DNA of 38,038 bases from an uncultured Thiotrichales bacterium (GCA_938041655.1 CALISW010000206.1:1-38038); one strand, 5' to 3'. Shown: positions 16,556-26,122, numbered from the stretch's first letter. Notes: generated by a model from the letters alone, not told the origin. Numbers and translations: made by a program.

Positions 16556-17802
16556 TAAAAGAAATAACCCAGTCTGAATTCTACGTAGTCATCCTGCTGG
16601 ATAAAATACTGCGGGTCAGTAACATCAGAGATATCAAACAACTGGGCTTGTACCGATGCTTTGAAATGAGAACCTATTCTTCTACTACCTTCTATTCTGA
16701 AAAAAGCACTGTCATTATCGAGATCAAGATAACCTCCGGCTAACAGTTCGGTACTCTGCTCATCATTAAAACCCAGTCGAATACCGGCAAACAGATCATT
16801 CTGAAATATCGCGTTGTTGCTTTGACCACGTGTGTCATGGTGATACTCCAGCAACACACCTATATCCAGACCTTGCCCTAAATCAAAAAAGGTATATTCA
16901 AAGCCTGCTACCAGCGCCTGATAATCTTCAGGATTTCCACTACGGGCAATCGCTTCAAGCTTGAGTAACCATGAATCCAGTGTGGCCTGCAGGTCCAGAC
17001 CAACCTGATGGATTTGATTGTAACGAGGGGTAAGCACCGGTCCATCTGTTGAATTCTGCAATATCAACTCAGGTTCGCGCGCGGTGCCATTAAAGTAGTA
17101 AAGACCATAATCCCAGAAATTCGCCACAGTACCACTCAAGCGAATCGCCGCATCCACATGACCTGTCTCTATCTCAGATTCATACTGGGCGGGTGCAAAG
17201 CCAATTGTGGTTGTCGTTAAAAACTCGGGATTGTCGGTGTCCACAACCACAGGAGCGCGTAACCTTCCGTTAACACCAGCAAAAGTACGCTCACGAAAAT
17301 ATGGCAAGACAAAAAAGTTAAGCGCACCCCAATCCTGTAACCAGGTGATATTTACCATTGGTTGACCTAGCTTGTCTTCGGTATCGATATCCTCAACAAA
17401 ATCTGTTTGGTTAATGATATCAACCAGGTGCTGTGACTCGGTCACCCCCCAGAATACTTTCCCGACTCCTACCCGCCACTCCCAGTCACCACTGGCATAG
17501 GAAATCAGCAATTCACGAACATCGGCATGCGTGCGCTCGTCATCATGCTGATCGTAACGTACAAAGGGAGTGAAACTAAGGGTCAAGTCCTGATTACCCA
17601 TCAGGCTGGTAAAATAATTAATCTCGGCACTAATAGAAGAATACAGCTCTTCTTGATTGGAGAACAAAGCAGTCTCGGGGAAATAACGCGCTTCCAGAAT
17701 CAATTCACCACTCACTTCTGCAACAGCACTGCCCAGACTGGCCAGAGAAAGACCAATAATTATCGTGGTGGTAGAGACGAGTTTTAAAAGCATCCTGCAC
17801 AT
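16555..17802 (-). CDS. Outer-membrane beta-barrel protein, porin-like
   Basis: The 415-residue product has a signal peptide (hydrophobic core, cleavage expected near SAVAE, residue ~28) and then a sequence dominated by alternating hydrophobic/polar strands with many aromatic residues (for example WEWRVGVGKVFWGVTESQHL, LVAGFEYTFFDLGQGLDIGVLLEYHH). It ends YVEFRLGYFF, with the terminal Phe that marks substrates of the BAM machinery. A transmembrane barrel of 14-18 strands is likely; the specific family was not recognised. It is the last of the three envelope genes (RND, LolA-like, barrel) and its stop overlaps the YcgN gene. A TGCAATAAT element lies seven bases before the ATG, so a leaderless start is possible; ATG 17793 is an alternative start. 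Confidence 0.8.
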   Translation of the reverse strand: MCRMLLKLVSTTTIIIGLSLASLGSAVAEVSGELILEARYFPETALFSNQEELYSSISAEINYFTSLMGNQDLTLSFTPFVRYDQHDDERTHADVRELLISYASGDWEWRVGVGKVFWGVTESQHLVDIINQTDFVEDIDTEDKLGQPMVNITWLQDWGALNFFVLPYFRERTFAGVNGRLRAPVVVDTDNPEFLTTTTIGFAPAQYESEIETGHVDAAIRLSGTVANFWDYGLYYFNGTAREPELILQNSTDGPVLTPRYNQIHQVGLDLQATLDSWLLKLEAIARSGNPEDYQALVAGFEYTFFDLGQGLDIGVLLEYHHDTRGQSNNAIFQNDLFAGIRLGFNDEQSTELLAGGYLDLDNDSAFFRIEGSRRIGSHFKASVQAQLFDISDVTDPQYFIQQDDYVEFRLGYFF

Positions 17803-17809
17803 GCCGCGT

Positions 17810-17818
17810 ATTATTGCA
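17810..17818 (-). promoter_or_regulatory. Possible extended -10 promoter of the beta-barrel gene
   Basis: On the minus strand TGC plus AATAAT (5/6) ends seven bases before the ATG at 17802, and no ribosome binding site is visible between them. It lies in the 42-base gap after the LolA-like gene. It could add transcription of the barrel-ycgN-hisF string to read-through from upstream. Confidence 0.4.
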
Positions 17819-17844
17819 GATTTAGACTACTACTGCGCGATCAA

Positions 17845-18624
17845 TCAGCGCCCTTTGGAAAGCTTATCTTTAACGAAATCACGATCAACCAGGCCCGTGC
17901 CAAATTGATAGTTGGACCAAAACAATGTGGTCGATTTTTTTGTTTGGTGGTTGAGCATGTGCATTTCAGCTGGTCGCCAATGCTTGCCAGCATATTGTTG
18001 ATAGCCTTTCACTGACAGCGTTTTCAACAAACTATTCTTGCGGTCATAATAGTCAGTTCGCAATACCAGTAGTTGCTCTCGTTCTATCCAAACGACTTGT
18101 CTGGTATAACCGGAGTGATCGTATTCGGGATAACGTTCAACTACATCACAAACCATTCCTCCACACGATTCACTGCGTAGAAACTTGTAACGATACTTGT
18201 CAACTTCCTGCGAAGATAAATCCTCAAACGCAAACTCACTGCCTACAAACGGACCAGACTTGTTTTTAGAAGAAATTCTTTTAACCCGCTTAAGCGATGG
18301 CAAAAACAACCATTGATCATCGGCTCGAAGACTATGGGTATGACTCAACAACGCCGTATTACGAATATCTGCCGGTGCTTTAAAGGTGAGTAGTACTTTG
18401 TCACCATCACCCTCTACTTCCAGTCGCTGTGAACCAAGCTCCCTTTCTGCTTGATTCCCATTACTGTCACGCAACACCATTTTCAGGTCGGCGGTTACAT
18501 CAGCAAAACCGGAATGACGCTGGTCGGCTGCAGTGGCGATCTTAAAGCCCTTTGCTTCGGCTGTTTCAGCCTGCAATGGATTTAGCGCCAATATCAGTAC
18601 AATAAAAATAAGGATTTTATGCAT
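17845..18624 (-). CDS. LolA-like outer-membrane lipoprotein-sorting family protein
   Basis: The 259-residue protein has a signal peptide (cleavage near LQAE) and the pattern of the LolA-like family seen next to RND exporters: an FKAPADIRNTALLSHTH segment, WLFLPSLKRVKRISSK, and the conserved FVGSEFAFEDLSSQEVDKY stretch, followed by WIEREQLLVLRTDYYD and a late KSTTLFWSNYQF strand. The fold is expected to be a half-barrel that carries a lipid or acyl group in the periplasm. Two Cys (SCGGMVC) may form a disulphide. It lies 92 bases after the RND gene and before the beta-barrel gene, which suggests an inner-membrane pump, periplasmic carrier and outer-membrane part. Confidence 0.85.
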   Translation of the reverse strand: MHKILIFIVLILALNPLQAETAEAKGFKIATAADQRHSGFADVTADLKMVLRDSNGNQAERELGSQRLEVEGDGDKVLLTFKAPADIRNTALLSHTHSLRADDQWLFLPSLKRVKRISSKNKSGPFVGSEFAFEDLSSQEVDKYRYKFLRSESCGGMVCDVVERYPEYDHSGYTRQVVWIEREQLLVLRTDYYDRKNSLLKTLSVKGYQQYAGKHWRPAEMHMLNHQTKKSTTLFWSNYQFGTGLVDRDFVKDKLSKGR

Positions 18625-18716
18625 ATCAGGATTTGTTCGTATTGGTAATCTTCAGACTACAATAATATGGGTTTATTCAATAATTTAGTGTTATTAAACA
18701 ATATTTTAATGTTATT

Positions 18717-21011
18717 TCACTCTGATTGTGATGCAGGCCTGTCTATTAACAGTAATAGCGGTGGTAATAATAGAAAATCCAGCAATAACGCCGCCGCAAT
18801 AGTAATTGCCGTCAACAAACCCATCTCTGCATTCAAGGCAAAATGCGAAAAGGTCAGAACCAGAAAACCAAGTACCAACACCACGGTATTTACCACCAAG
18901 GCGACACCTACGGTATCGAAGGCATAGCGTATTGCATCTTGAGGCGATAGATTCGCCTCATTACGAGCACGCTGGTACTTACTTAAAAAGTGTATCGTAT
19001 CATCCACTACAATTCCCAAGGTCACCGCTGCTACTACCGATGTAGCCAGACCCACCACCCCGTGCAAAATAGCCCACACCCCAAAACCGACTAACGCCGG
19101 TGCGATATTCGGAATCATACTGATCAAGCCTAACTTGAACGACTTCAATGCCACTATTAATACCAGTGACACCAACAATAATGCCACCAGAGTTCCACGC
19201 AACATACTCGCTACATTACGTTTACTAATTTGTGCAAACATGGTTGCAGGACCGGCACCAACCGAATCCAGCAATGGCGTGTTTTCATGCAGCCATAACT
19301 GTGATCGTTTTTCGAACTCGTTAATCTCACGACTATTCAAGGTATCAATATTGACGCCCACCTTGGCAGAGGTCTTATCCAGATCAACATGATTCGTCAG
19401 ATCGATACCGTAGGGCAAGGACAACTCATACAACAGCAAGTACTGCGCTGCCTGGTCACTACTCTCGGGTAGACGATAATAGTCAGTACGATCCTGATGC
19501 AGATTCTTATTCAGTCTCTTTAATGTTTGAGTAATTAAAGAAACGTGCATTACCTCTGGTTGTTGCTGCAACCAGCTATCAAACGCATCCAGCTGCTGCA
19601 AAAACTCCGGGTCAGTAACTTTTTTCTTCGCTGGCGCGGTGAATGAATAATTATGTGAATAGACGCCCGTTAGTTTCTCAACGATACGATCCGAGTCATG
19701 CCGGATTTCGGTTGACTCATCAAAGTAGTCAATCAAAACATCACTTAACTCTATGTTGCGTGTTTGTAGTGCAGCAAATACCACCAAAGCCATCAAACAA
19801 CAGAATAATAGCTTGTAGTTACGAATAACAAACTCAGCTACTGTCTTCATTGGCACATTAAAACCACCCATCGCAGCAGCCGGTCCCGCCGATACAGCAG
19901 AGGCTATTACCGGTAATAATGTAACACTCAGGAAAAAAGCGATGATTGCACCGAACGCGACGATAGTACCCAGTTCCCGGAACGGCGGGGAGTCACTGAA
20001 ATTCAGCGCGAAAAAACCAATAGCTGTAGTGACCGACGTTAAACAGATCGGCCAGAAATTAATTCTGAGACTTTCCTGAATAGCCTCATACTTACCCATA
20101 CCCTTCGCCATGAATTGCTTCATTCCCACCAGCAAATGCACTGCATCAGCTACAGCTACTGTGATGATAATAGTAGGTGCCATAATCGAGACAGAATTAA
20201 TATTGAAACCCAACCAACCCGACAAACCCAACGCAGCAACAATTGCCAGCAACACCAGCACAATCGTGGTAATCACCAACATCAATGAACGCAACAACAG
20301 CCACAAACACAAAGCGATCACTAACAACATCAGTGGTAACAAGGTTTTAATGTCTTTTAAAGCGTGACTGGAAAAAGCATCATTGAGTGGAATGACACCA
20401 CTAATGTGGAAATCAATATCGGGATGACTGGCGCGTAATGCTGCCAGCATGGTATTACTTGCTGCAATTACCTCCTTGGGTTCTTTGAGTGGCTCTATTA
20501 AGGGCAACTCCAAAGTGACGTTGACTGCCGCTGCACTCATATCCGCTGAGATCAATCGCCCGAGCAACTCAGGCTCATTGACTGCAACCTCTGCTATGGC
20601 GGCAAGCTCTTCGGCTGAATTACCCAACGGCTGGGAAACCAGGTCCTCGACAATCAACTCATCTTCTACGGCATAGGTGTGCTGAAAGTTAGTGAGTGAG
20701 TCAACCCGGCGTGAGTACGGGATTTGCCAGGATAGTTCTGTGAGTTGGTAAATCGCCAGCAACGTCTCTTGATTAAACACCTCACCCGATTTGGGCAAGA
20801 GCATGATTAATAAATTGTCACTCTTGGTGTAAGTTTCCTGCAACTGATTAAAAGTGTTGAGTTGCGGGTTATCCTCGCTAAAGAAAATACGATAATCACT
20901 TTCAATCGAGAGTTTGGTAACCCCCGCGCAAAGCAATGCAGTGACTAACAACGTCAGCACTACCGTGCTGGCACGATTGACCAGCATCCAGTCAATCCAG
21001 GATGTTTTCAT
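18717..21011 (-). CDS. RND-superfamily (MMPL/HAE3-type) exporter
   Basis: The 764-residue product has an N-terminal membrane segment, a large periplasmic loop, six membrane segments, then a second loop and six more segments: the duplicated 12-helix RND plan without a MexB-like long porter domain. Charged residues in the helices mark the proton path: VAVADAVHLL in the first half and VVDDTIHFLSKY in the second. Size and motifs fit the COG1033/HAE3 group, which exports hydrophobic molecules such as hopanoids and other lipids. The neighbouring LolA-like and barrel genes suggest transport of a lipid or lipoprotein to the outer membrane; the substrate is unknown. No Shine-Dalgarno sequence is clear before the ATG. 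Confidence 0.9.
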   Translation of the reverse strand: MKTSWIDWMLVNRASTVVLTLLVTALLCAGVTKLSIESDYRIFFSEDNPQLNTFNQLQETYTKSDNLLIMLLPKSGEVFNQETLLAIYQLTELSWQIPYSRRVDSLTNFQHTYAVEDELIVEDLVSQPLGNSAEELAAIAEVAVNEPELLGRLISADMSAAAVNVTLELPLIEPLKEPKEVIAASNTMLAALRASHPDIDFHISGVIPLNDAFSSHALKDIKTLLPLMLLVIALCLWLLLRSLMLVITTIVLVLLAIVAALGLSGWLGFNINSVSIMAPTIIITVAVADAVHLLVGMKQFMAKGMGKYEAIQESLRINFWPICLTSVTTAIGFFALNFSDSPPFRELGTIVAFGAIIAFFLSVTLLPVIASAVSAGPAAAMGGFNVPMKTVAEFVIRNYKLLFCCLMALVVFAALQTRNIELSDVLIDYFDESTEIRHDSDRIVEKLTGVYSHNYSFTAPAKKKVTDPEFLQQLDAFDSWLQQQPEVMHVSLITQTLKRLNKNLHQDRTDYYRLPESSDQAAQYLLLYELSLPYGIDLTNHVDLDKTSAKVGVNIDTLNSREINEFEKRSQLWLHENTPLLDSVGAGPATMFAQISKRNVASMLRGTLVALLLVSLVLIVALKSFKLGLISMIPNIAPALVGFGVWAILHGVVGLATSVVAAVTLGIVVDDTIHFLSKYQRARNEANLSPQDAIRYAFDTVGVALVVNTVVLVLGFLVLTFSHFALNAEMGLLTAITIAAALLLDFLLLPPLLLLIDRPASQSE

Positions 21012-21031
21012 GGCAAGCTAGGAAAAAACGG

Positions 21032-21079
21032 TGTGGACAAGTGGCAGACCCCTGTGAACATGGATAATTTATATCCACA
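21032..21079. promoter_or_regulatory. Cluster of DnaA-box-like sites and a palindrome upstream of the RND gene
   Basis: Three near matches to the DnaA box TTATCCACA fall within 48 bases: TGTGGACAA (21032-21040, 8/9 on the minus strand), CATGGATAA (21059-21067, 7/9 on the minus strand) and ATATCCACA (21071-21079, 8/9 on the plus strand). The last two form the palindrome TGGATA-ATTTA-TATCCA (21061-21077). They sit between the fba terminator and the RND start. They may be DnaA sites, an operator for another regulator, or chance. Confidence 0.3.
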
Positions 21080-21121
21080 TAATTTTCCGGAGTATAACAA
21101 AGCCGCAGGAGTGCGCCCAAG

Positions 21122-21146
21122 AAAAAAGGGACAAAACGTCCCTTTT
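21122..21146 (-). terminator. Intrinsic terminator after fba
   Basis: Read on the minus strand, AAAAGGGAC pairs with GTCCCTTTT around a five-base loop, and the T-run continues to six T. It starts about 35 bases after the fba stop and closes the sugar-phosphate operon before the RND gene. The stem is also good on the plus strand, but no plus-strand gene ends here. Confidence 0.8.
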
Positions 21147-21180
21147 AACAATTACATAAAGGCGGAAAGGAATACCCGAA

Positions 21181-22245
21181 TTAATTTACTTTGGGCTCAA
21201 GCTCTCCACTTTTATAACGGTCAACCATAGTCTCCAACGACATTGGCTTGATTTTATCTGCCATACCTTCACAACCAAATGAAAGGTATCTGGCTTTACA
21301 GATTTCTTTCATGGCATTACGTGCTTCACCGAGGAATTTACGCGGATCAAATGCATCCGGCACATCATGGAAGAATTTACGGATTGAACCGGTAGAGGCC
21401 ATGCGCAAATCGGTATCAATATTTACTTTTCTAACGCCGTGCTTAATGCCTTCCTGTACTTCTTCCACCGGTACTCCATAGGTTTGACCCATATCACCAC
21501 CGTGATCATTAATGATCTTTAACCATTCCTGTGGCACCGCAGAGGAACCATGCATAACCAGATGGGTATCAGGTATGCGGGCATGTATTTCCTTGATGCG
21601 ATCAATACGCAACACATCACCGGTAGGTTTCTTGGTGAACTTATACGCACCATGCGATGTACCAATAGCGATCGCCAATGCATCCACACCGGTTTGCTTA
21701 ACAAAGTCTGCTGCTTCATCAGGTTCGGTCAAGAGTAAATCCATATCCAGAACACCTTCAGCGCCATGACCATCTTCTTCACCCATCATGCCGGTTTCCA
21801 AAGAACCAAGACAACCAAGCTCGCCTTCAACCGAAACGCCACCAGCGTGGGCAATGTCTACTACCGTTTTAGTAACATCAACATTGTATTCAAAATCGGC
21901 CGGGGTTTTCATATCCGGCATGAGTGAACCATCCATCATCACCGAGGTAAAACCAGACTGGATCGAGCGCAAACAAACCGCAGGCTCGGCACCATGATCC
22001 TGATGCATAACAACTGGCAAATGAGGATACTGCTCTACCGCGGCCTGAATCAGATGACGGATAAAGGGTTCGCCAGCATAGGCTCTGGCACCCGCTGAAC
22101 CTTGCATCAAGACCGGGCTATTGGTTTCATTGGCGGCGCTCATGATGGCCTGTACCTGCTCGAGGTTATTGACATTAAATGCAGGCATACCGTAGGCATG
22201 TTCGGCGGCATGATCGAGTAACTGACGCATTGAAATGAGTGGCAT
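21181..22245 (-). CDS. fba: Class II fructose-1,6-bisphosphate aldolase, Calvin-cycle subtype
   Basis: Cleaves or forms fructose 1,6-bisphosphate (and, in this subtype, probably sedoheptulose 1,7-bisphosphate) with a zinc ion. The 354-residue product begins [25 protein letters not shown] and shows [15 protein letters not shown], the [18 protein letters not shown] block, GTSHGAYKF and [10 protein letters not shown], with the metal-binding His residues and the phosphate-binding loops. This layout and the Gly-rich loop with [11 protein letters not shown] fit the longer class II type found in autotrophs (CbbA-like) rather than E. coli FbaA. AGGAG lies six bases before the ATG. TAGAAT at 22297-22302 is a possible -10. 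It is the last gene of the tkt-gap-pgk-pyk-fba set. Confidence 0.95.
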   Translation of the reverse strand: MPLISMRQLLDHAAEHAYGMPAFNVNNLEQVQAIMSAANETNSPVLMQGSAGARAYAGEPFIRHLIQAAVEQYPHLPVVMHQDHGAEPAVCLRSIQSGFTSVMMDGSLMPDMKTPADFEYNVDVTKTVVDIAHAGGVSVEGELGCLGSLETGMMGEEDGHGAEGVLDMDLLLTEPDEAADFVKQTGVDALAIAIGTSHGAYKFTKKPTGDVLRIDRIKEIHARIPDTHLVMHGSSAVPQEWLKIINDHGGDMGQTYGVPVEEVQEGIKHGVRKVNIDTDLRMASTGSIRKFFHDVPDAFDPRKFLGEARNAMKEICKARYLSFGCEGMADKIKPMSLETMVDRYKSGELEPKVN

Positions 22246-22356
22246 TCTATTCTCCTGAATGTGTCTGAATTGTTAAGTGTTCTTATTTTGCTACGTATTC
22301 TAGCGTAATTTCAGTGCCGCTGTTTGAACCAAGCCTCAATTTTTGTGAAGACCTGT

Positions 22357-23799
22357 TTATTCTTCGAAAGTGGGCATATGACTGACATCAACGATTTTCA
22401 TGGCATTTGTTCCACCAACATCACCGACCATATCGCCTTTGGTGATAATGACGTGGTCATCCAATTTAACCACACCCTTCTGCATCAAATGTTTCACCAC
22501 ATAGTAGTTGGTTTTAGCGTGAGAATCGGCACGCACCGGAAAATAGCTGGGGTATACACCTCGATACAGTTTCACCTTTCGCAGTGTTTTCTCAATGCCG
22601 GATAAGGCGTAAATGGAAATACCTGAACTGATTCTCGACATCCATAAAGTCGTTGCACCTGTTTCGGTGAGCGCCGCAATAACTTCGACGTCCAGGTGAT
22701 TGGCGGTATACATAGAGGCCATCGCGACTGCTTCATCAGTACGTGTAAACTTGGTGTTGATACGATGACTTTTACCATCGATAACTCGTTGTTGCTCAGC
22801 ACTTTTACAAATACCCGCCATGGCATTGACCACTTTTACCGGGTACTTCCCGACCGCTGTCTCGCCAGATAACATAACCGCATCGGTGCCATCAATGACC
22901 GCATTTGCGACATCAAAGACTTCAGCACGAGTAGGTAATGGAGCATTGATCATACTCTCCATCATCTGGGTTGCGGTGATAACCGCCGTGTCTCTTTCTC
23001 TAGCTCGGTTGATAAGCATTTTTTGTGCTGCGGGCAATTCCGCATCACCGATTTCAACACCGAGATCACCACGTGCAATCATGATCGCATCAGACGCATC
23101 AATAATCTCATCGATACATTCAAGGGCTTCCGCACGCTCAATCTTGGCGATAATGCCAGCTTCACCTCCTGCTTGATGAAGCAACTCTCTGGCTAACTCT
23201 ACGTCTGCAGCACTGCGTGGAAATGAAATCGCCAGATAATCAACATCCAGCTCTGCTGCAATTTTAATATCAGCTCGATCTTTCTCGGTTAAAGCCTCAG
23301 CCGACAAGCCGCCACCACGGCGATTAATACCTTTGTTATTCGAAAGGGTGCCGCCGTTATAAACACGGGTATGAATTTGCTGACCTTCTATTTTCTCTAC
23401 ACCCAGCACAATTCGCCCATCATCGAGTAATAGCACGTCAGCTGGCTCCAAGTCCTGAGCAAGATTTTTATAGGTAACACCGACCCGCTCTTTACAACCT
23501 TGATCAAGCGGACAATTCAAATCAAGAATAAACTTGTCGTCATTCTCAAGCTCAATACTGCCATCAATGAATTTCCCGGTGCGAATTTTAGGCCCTTGCA
23601 TATCAGCCATAATGGCAACGATTTGATCAGCATCTTTGGCTGCTTTCTGAATCGTCTCGATACGCTGGCGATGATCTTCAGGCTCGCCATGTGAAAAATT
23701 CAATCGAACGACATCAACTCCAGCCTCTACCAAAGCGAGTAGAGACTCATAGGAAGTGGTTGCCGGTCCGAGCGTGGCAACTATTTTAGTACGACGCAT
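22357..23799 (-). CDS. pyk: Pyruvate kinase
   Basis: Transfers phosphate from phosphoenolpyruvate to ADP. The 480-residue product has the N-terminal start RRTKIVATLGPATTS, the active-site NFSHG, the catalytic IIAKIERAEALE (Lys) and MIARGDLGVEIG segments, ATQMMESMI, and the LSGETAVGKYPVKVV switch region, followed by a C-terminal allosteric domain (~350-480) with HAKTNYYVVKHLMQKG. Length matches PykA-type enzymes. The ATG overlaps the pgk stop by one base (TAATG), so the two glycolytic kinases are coupled. A gap of 111 bases separates it from fba. Confidence 0.96.
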   Translation of the reverse strand: MRRTKIVATLGPATTSYESLLALVEAGVDVVRLNFSHGEPEDHRQRIETIQKAAKDADQIVAIMADMQGPKIRTGKFIDGSIELENDDKFILDLNCPLDQGCKERVGVTYKNLAQDLEPADVLLLDDGRIVLGVEKIEGQQIHTRVYNGGTLSNNKGINRRGGGLSAEALTEKDRADIKIAAELDVDYLAISFPRSAADVELARELLHQAGGEAGIIAKIERAEALECIDEIIDASDAIMIARGDLGVEIGDAELPAAQKMLINRARERDTAVITATQMMESMINAPLPTRAEVFDVANAVIDGTDAVMLSGETAVGKYPVKVVNAMAGICKSAEQQRVIDGKSHRINTKFTRTDEAVAMASMYTANHLDVEVIAALTETGATTLWMSRISSGISIYALSGIEKTLRKVKLYRGVYPSYFPVRADSHAKTNYYVVKHLMQKGVVKLDDHVIITKGDMVGDVGGTNAMKIVDVSHMPTFEE

Positions 23800-24980
23800 T
23801 AGCCAGCCGCCCGTTGTTCCAACATCTCAACCACCGGTAATTTTTTACCTTCGAGAAACTCTAAAAACGAGCCACCACCGGTTGATATATAGGAAACCTG
23901 GTCAGCGATACCATACTTGTCAACAGCCGCCAGAGTATCGCCGCCACCAGCGACAGAGAATGCATCCGAGTCTGCGATTGCCATAGCAATCGCTTTGGTA
24001 CCAGCACCAAACTGGTCAAATTCAAACACACCCACCGGCCCATTCCATACAACAGTGCCTGCTGATTTGATTACATCGGCTAATGCAGCGGCGGTCTCCA
24101 GGCCTATATCAAAAATCATATCGTCATCACTGACACTTTTAACCGACATAGTAGTCGCGGCAGCTGCTTCAGAAAATTCCTTGCCACAGACAACATCTGT
24201 CGGCACTGGTATGTCACCGCCATTAGCCTGCGCTGCAGAGCGTAGCTCTTTGGCAACCGACACTAAATCCTCTTCATATAAAGATTTACCAACATTATGG
24301 CCTTCTGCCGCGATAAAAGTATTGGCGATACCTCCACCAACAATTAACTTATCTACTACTTTGGACAATGACTCCAGCACAGTCAGTTTGGTGGAAACTT
24401 TTGAGCCACCCACCAACGCAACCAATGGTCGTGCCGGGTTATCCATTGCTTTTGCGAGCGCTTTTAATTCACCATCCAACAGTGGTCCGGCTGTCGCGAT
24501 TGCTGCGTGCAAACCTACGCCATGGGTTGAAGCCTGGGCTCGATGCGCGGTACCAAAAGCATCCATAACATAGACATCGCATAGAGCTGCATACTGTTTG
24601 GACAAATTTTCATCATTAGCTTTTTCGCCCGGATTGAAGCGCACGTTTTCGAGTAACACCACTTCACCCGCCGCTACGTCAGGTGGGTTCTCAAGATACT
24701 CGCTGATCAAGCGAACCGGTTGACCGAGAAGCTCACTCATGTGCTCAGCTACCGGCGCGAGAGAAAACTCTGCCTCTGGCTGACCTTCTGCCGGACGCCC
24801 GAGATGTGACATCACCATCACACGCGCACCGGCATTAACTGCTTGCTGTATGGTCGGTAAAGACGCCCGGATGCGTTTATCACTAGTCACTTTGCTGTCT
24901 TTAATTGGCACATTAAGATCCTGCCTGATCAAGACGCGCTGATTAGAAATATCCAGTGATGCCATGGTTATGATAGTCAT
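23799..24980 (-). CDS. pgk: Phosphoglycerate kinase
   Basis: Interconverts 1,3-bisphosphoglycerate/ADP and 3-phosphoglycerate/ATP. The 393-residue product shows [14 protein letters not shown], the SHLGRP motif, [14 protein letters not shown], the hinge [41 protein letters not shown] and the final [13 protein letters not shown] and [15 protein letters not shown] blocks. The start at 24980 ([10 protein letters not shown]) matches the N terminus of E. coli Pgk; ATG 24965 is an internal alternative. TTGAGT and TATAAA (spacing 15) lie upstream, after the gap terminator, and may be a weak promoter. Part of the tkt-gap-pgk-pyk-fba block. Confidence 0.97.
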   Translation of the reverse strand: MTIITMASLDISNQRVLIRQDLNVPIKDSKVTSDKRIRASLPTIQQAVNAGARVMVMSHLGRPAEGQPEAEFSLAPVAEHMSELLGQPVRLISEYLENPPDVAAGEVVLLENVRFNPGEKANDENLSKQYAALCDVYVMDAFGTAHRAQASTHGVGLHAAIATAGPLLDGELKALAKAMDNPARPLVALVGGSKVSTKLTVLESLSKVVDKLIVGGGIANTFIAAEGHNVGKSLYEEDLVSVAKELRSAAQANGGDIPVPTDVVCGKEFSEAAAATTMSVKSVSDDDMIFDIGLETAAALADVIKSAGTVVWNGPVGVFEFDQFGAGTKAIAMAIADSDAFSVAGGGDTLAAVDKYGIADQVSYISTGGGSFLEFLEGKKLPVVEMLEQRAAG

Positions 24981-25028
24981 ATGAAATCCATTATTTATAG
25001 GTGATGTAACTTAAACTCAACTGACAAA

Positions 25029-25062
25029 AAAATAGCCGCTGACCTAAGTGAGCGGCTATTTT
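25029..25062 (-). terminator. Intrinsic terminator between gap and pgk
   Basis: On the minus strand a perfect 12-bp stem (AAAATAGCCGCT / AGCGGCTATTTT) with a 10-base loop runs into seven T. It lies 35 bases after the gap stop. It should end or attenuate the tkt-gap message, so pgk-pyk needs its own promoter or relies on partial read-through. Confidence 0.88.
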
Positions 25063-25097
25063 ACGCTTATCAGCGATGAAAAAAAGTGAACAGATGT

Positions 25098-26099
25098 TTA
25101 CTTTGCTTTCATTAGTGCAACTGTTGTATCCAACATGCGATTTGAGAAACCCCACTCGTTGTCATACCAGCTACAAACCTTCACCAGATTACCACTAACG
25201 CGGGTCATGCCAGCGTCAAAAGTGGACGAAGAACTGTCATGATTAAAATCACATGAGACTAATGGTTCATCTGTATACGAAAGCACCTTGCCATCAGCGG
25301 CGCGCTTCATAATACGATTCACTTCTTCAACAGTGGTATCTCTACCTGCTTCAAACACCAGATCCACCAGTGAGACATTAATGGTCGGCACACGTACCGA
25401 GAAACCATCAAGCTTGCCATTCAGTTCTGGCAACACCAGACCAACCGCTGCTGCTGCACCGGTCTTGGTAGGAATCATAGACATGGTTGCAGAACGCGCA
25501 CGACGCAAATCTTTATGGTAGACGTCAGTCAGCACCTGATCATTGGTATAGGAATGAATAGTAGTCATCAGACCTTTTTCGATACCCAGCTTATTGTGCA
25601 GAGCACTAGCCATTGGTGCTAAACAGTTAGTAGTACAGGATGCATTAGAAATAATTTTATGTGACTTCTTGAGCGTGTTGTCGTTAACACCGAAGACGAT
25701 GGTGTTATCAATGTCCGGCCCACCAGGTGCCGAAATAATGACTTTCTTGGCGCCAGCTTTTAAGTGCTTGCCGGCAGTATCACGAGTACGGAAGAAACCG
25801 GTACATTCATAAACCACATCAACTTTTAGTTTGCGCCAGGGAAGCTTGGCTGGATCACGCTGGGCAAATACGGCAATGCGATTGCGGTTAACAATAATAT
25901 CGCTGCCATCGACTCTGACTTTACCCGGGAACTTGCCGTGGGCCGTATCGTATTTGGTTAGATGCGCATTGGTTTCAGCGTCACCCAGATCATTGATCGC
26001 TACAATATCAATATTTCTGTTTTTAGATTCATACACGGCACGTAAGACGTTTCTACCGATACGACCATATCCATTAATCGCAACTCTGATTTTCTTCAT
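25098..26099 (-). CDS. gap: Glyceraldehyde-3-phosphate dehydrogenase, type I
   Basis: Oxidises glyceraldehyde 3-phosphate to 1,3-bisphosphoglycerate with a nicotinamide cofactor, or the reverse in the Calvin cycle. The 333-residue product has the Rossmann start [11 protein letters not shown], catalytic Cys155 in SNASCTTNC, His182 in [10 protein letters not shown], and the [22 protein letters not shown] and [12 protein letters not shown] blocks. HSYTNDQ and [11 protein letters not shown] identify it as GAPDH rather than erythrose-4-phosphate dehydrogenase (Epd), which holds the equivalent place beside pgk in E. coli. AGGAG precedes the ATG, 23 bases after the tkt stop, so it is cotranscribed with tkt. 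Confidence 0.96.
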   Translation of the reverse strand: MKKIRVAINGYGRIGRNVLRAVYESKNRNIDIVAINDLGDAETNAHLTKYDTAHGKFPGKVRVDGSDIIVNRNRIAVFAQRDPAKLPWRKLKVDVVYECTGFFRTRDTAGKHLKAGAKKVIISAPGGPDIDNTIVFGVNDNTLKKSHKIISNASCTTNCLAPMASALHNKLGIEKGLMTTIHSYTNDQVLTDVYHKDLRRARSATMSMIPTKTGAAAAVGLVLPELNGKLDGFSVRVPTINVSLVDLVFEAGRDTTVEEVNRIMKRAADGKVLSYTDEPLVSCDFNHDSSSSTFDAGMTRVSGNLVKVCSWYDNEWGFSNRMLDTTVALMKAK

Positions 26100-26122
26100 A
26101 CTATTCTCCTAAAAATAATCAA

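Noticed and set aside
23917-24573. Long plus-strand frame (218 codons) opposite pgk
   Set aside because: It is a shadow of the conserved pgk coding strand; composition is low-complexity Ser/Thr/Pro/Ala and there is no ribosome binding site.
25098-26099. Erythrose-4-phosphate dehydrogenase (Epd) as in the E. coli epd-pgk-fbaA order
   Set aside because: The HSYTNDQ and [11 protein letters not shown] motifs are those of GAPDH; Epd has different residues there.
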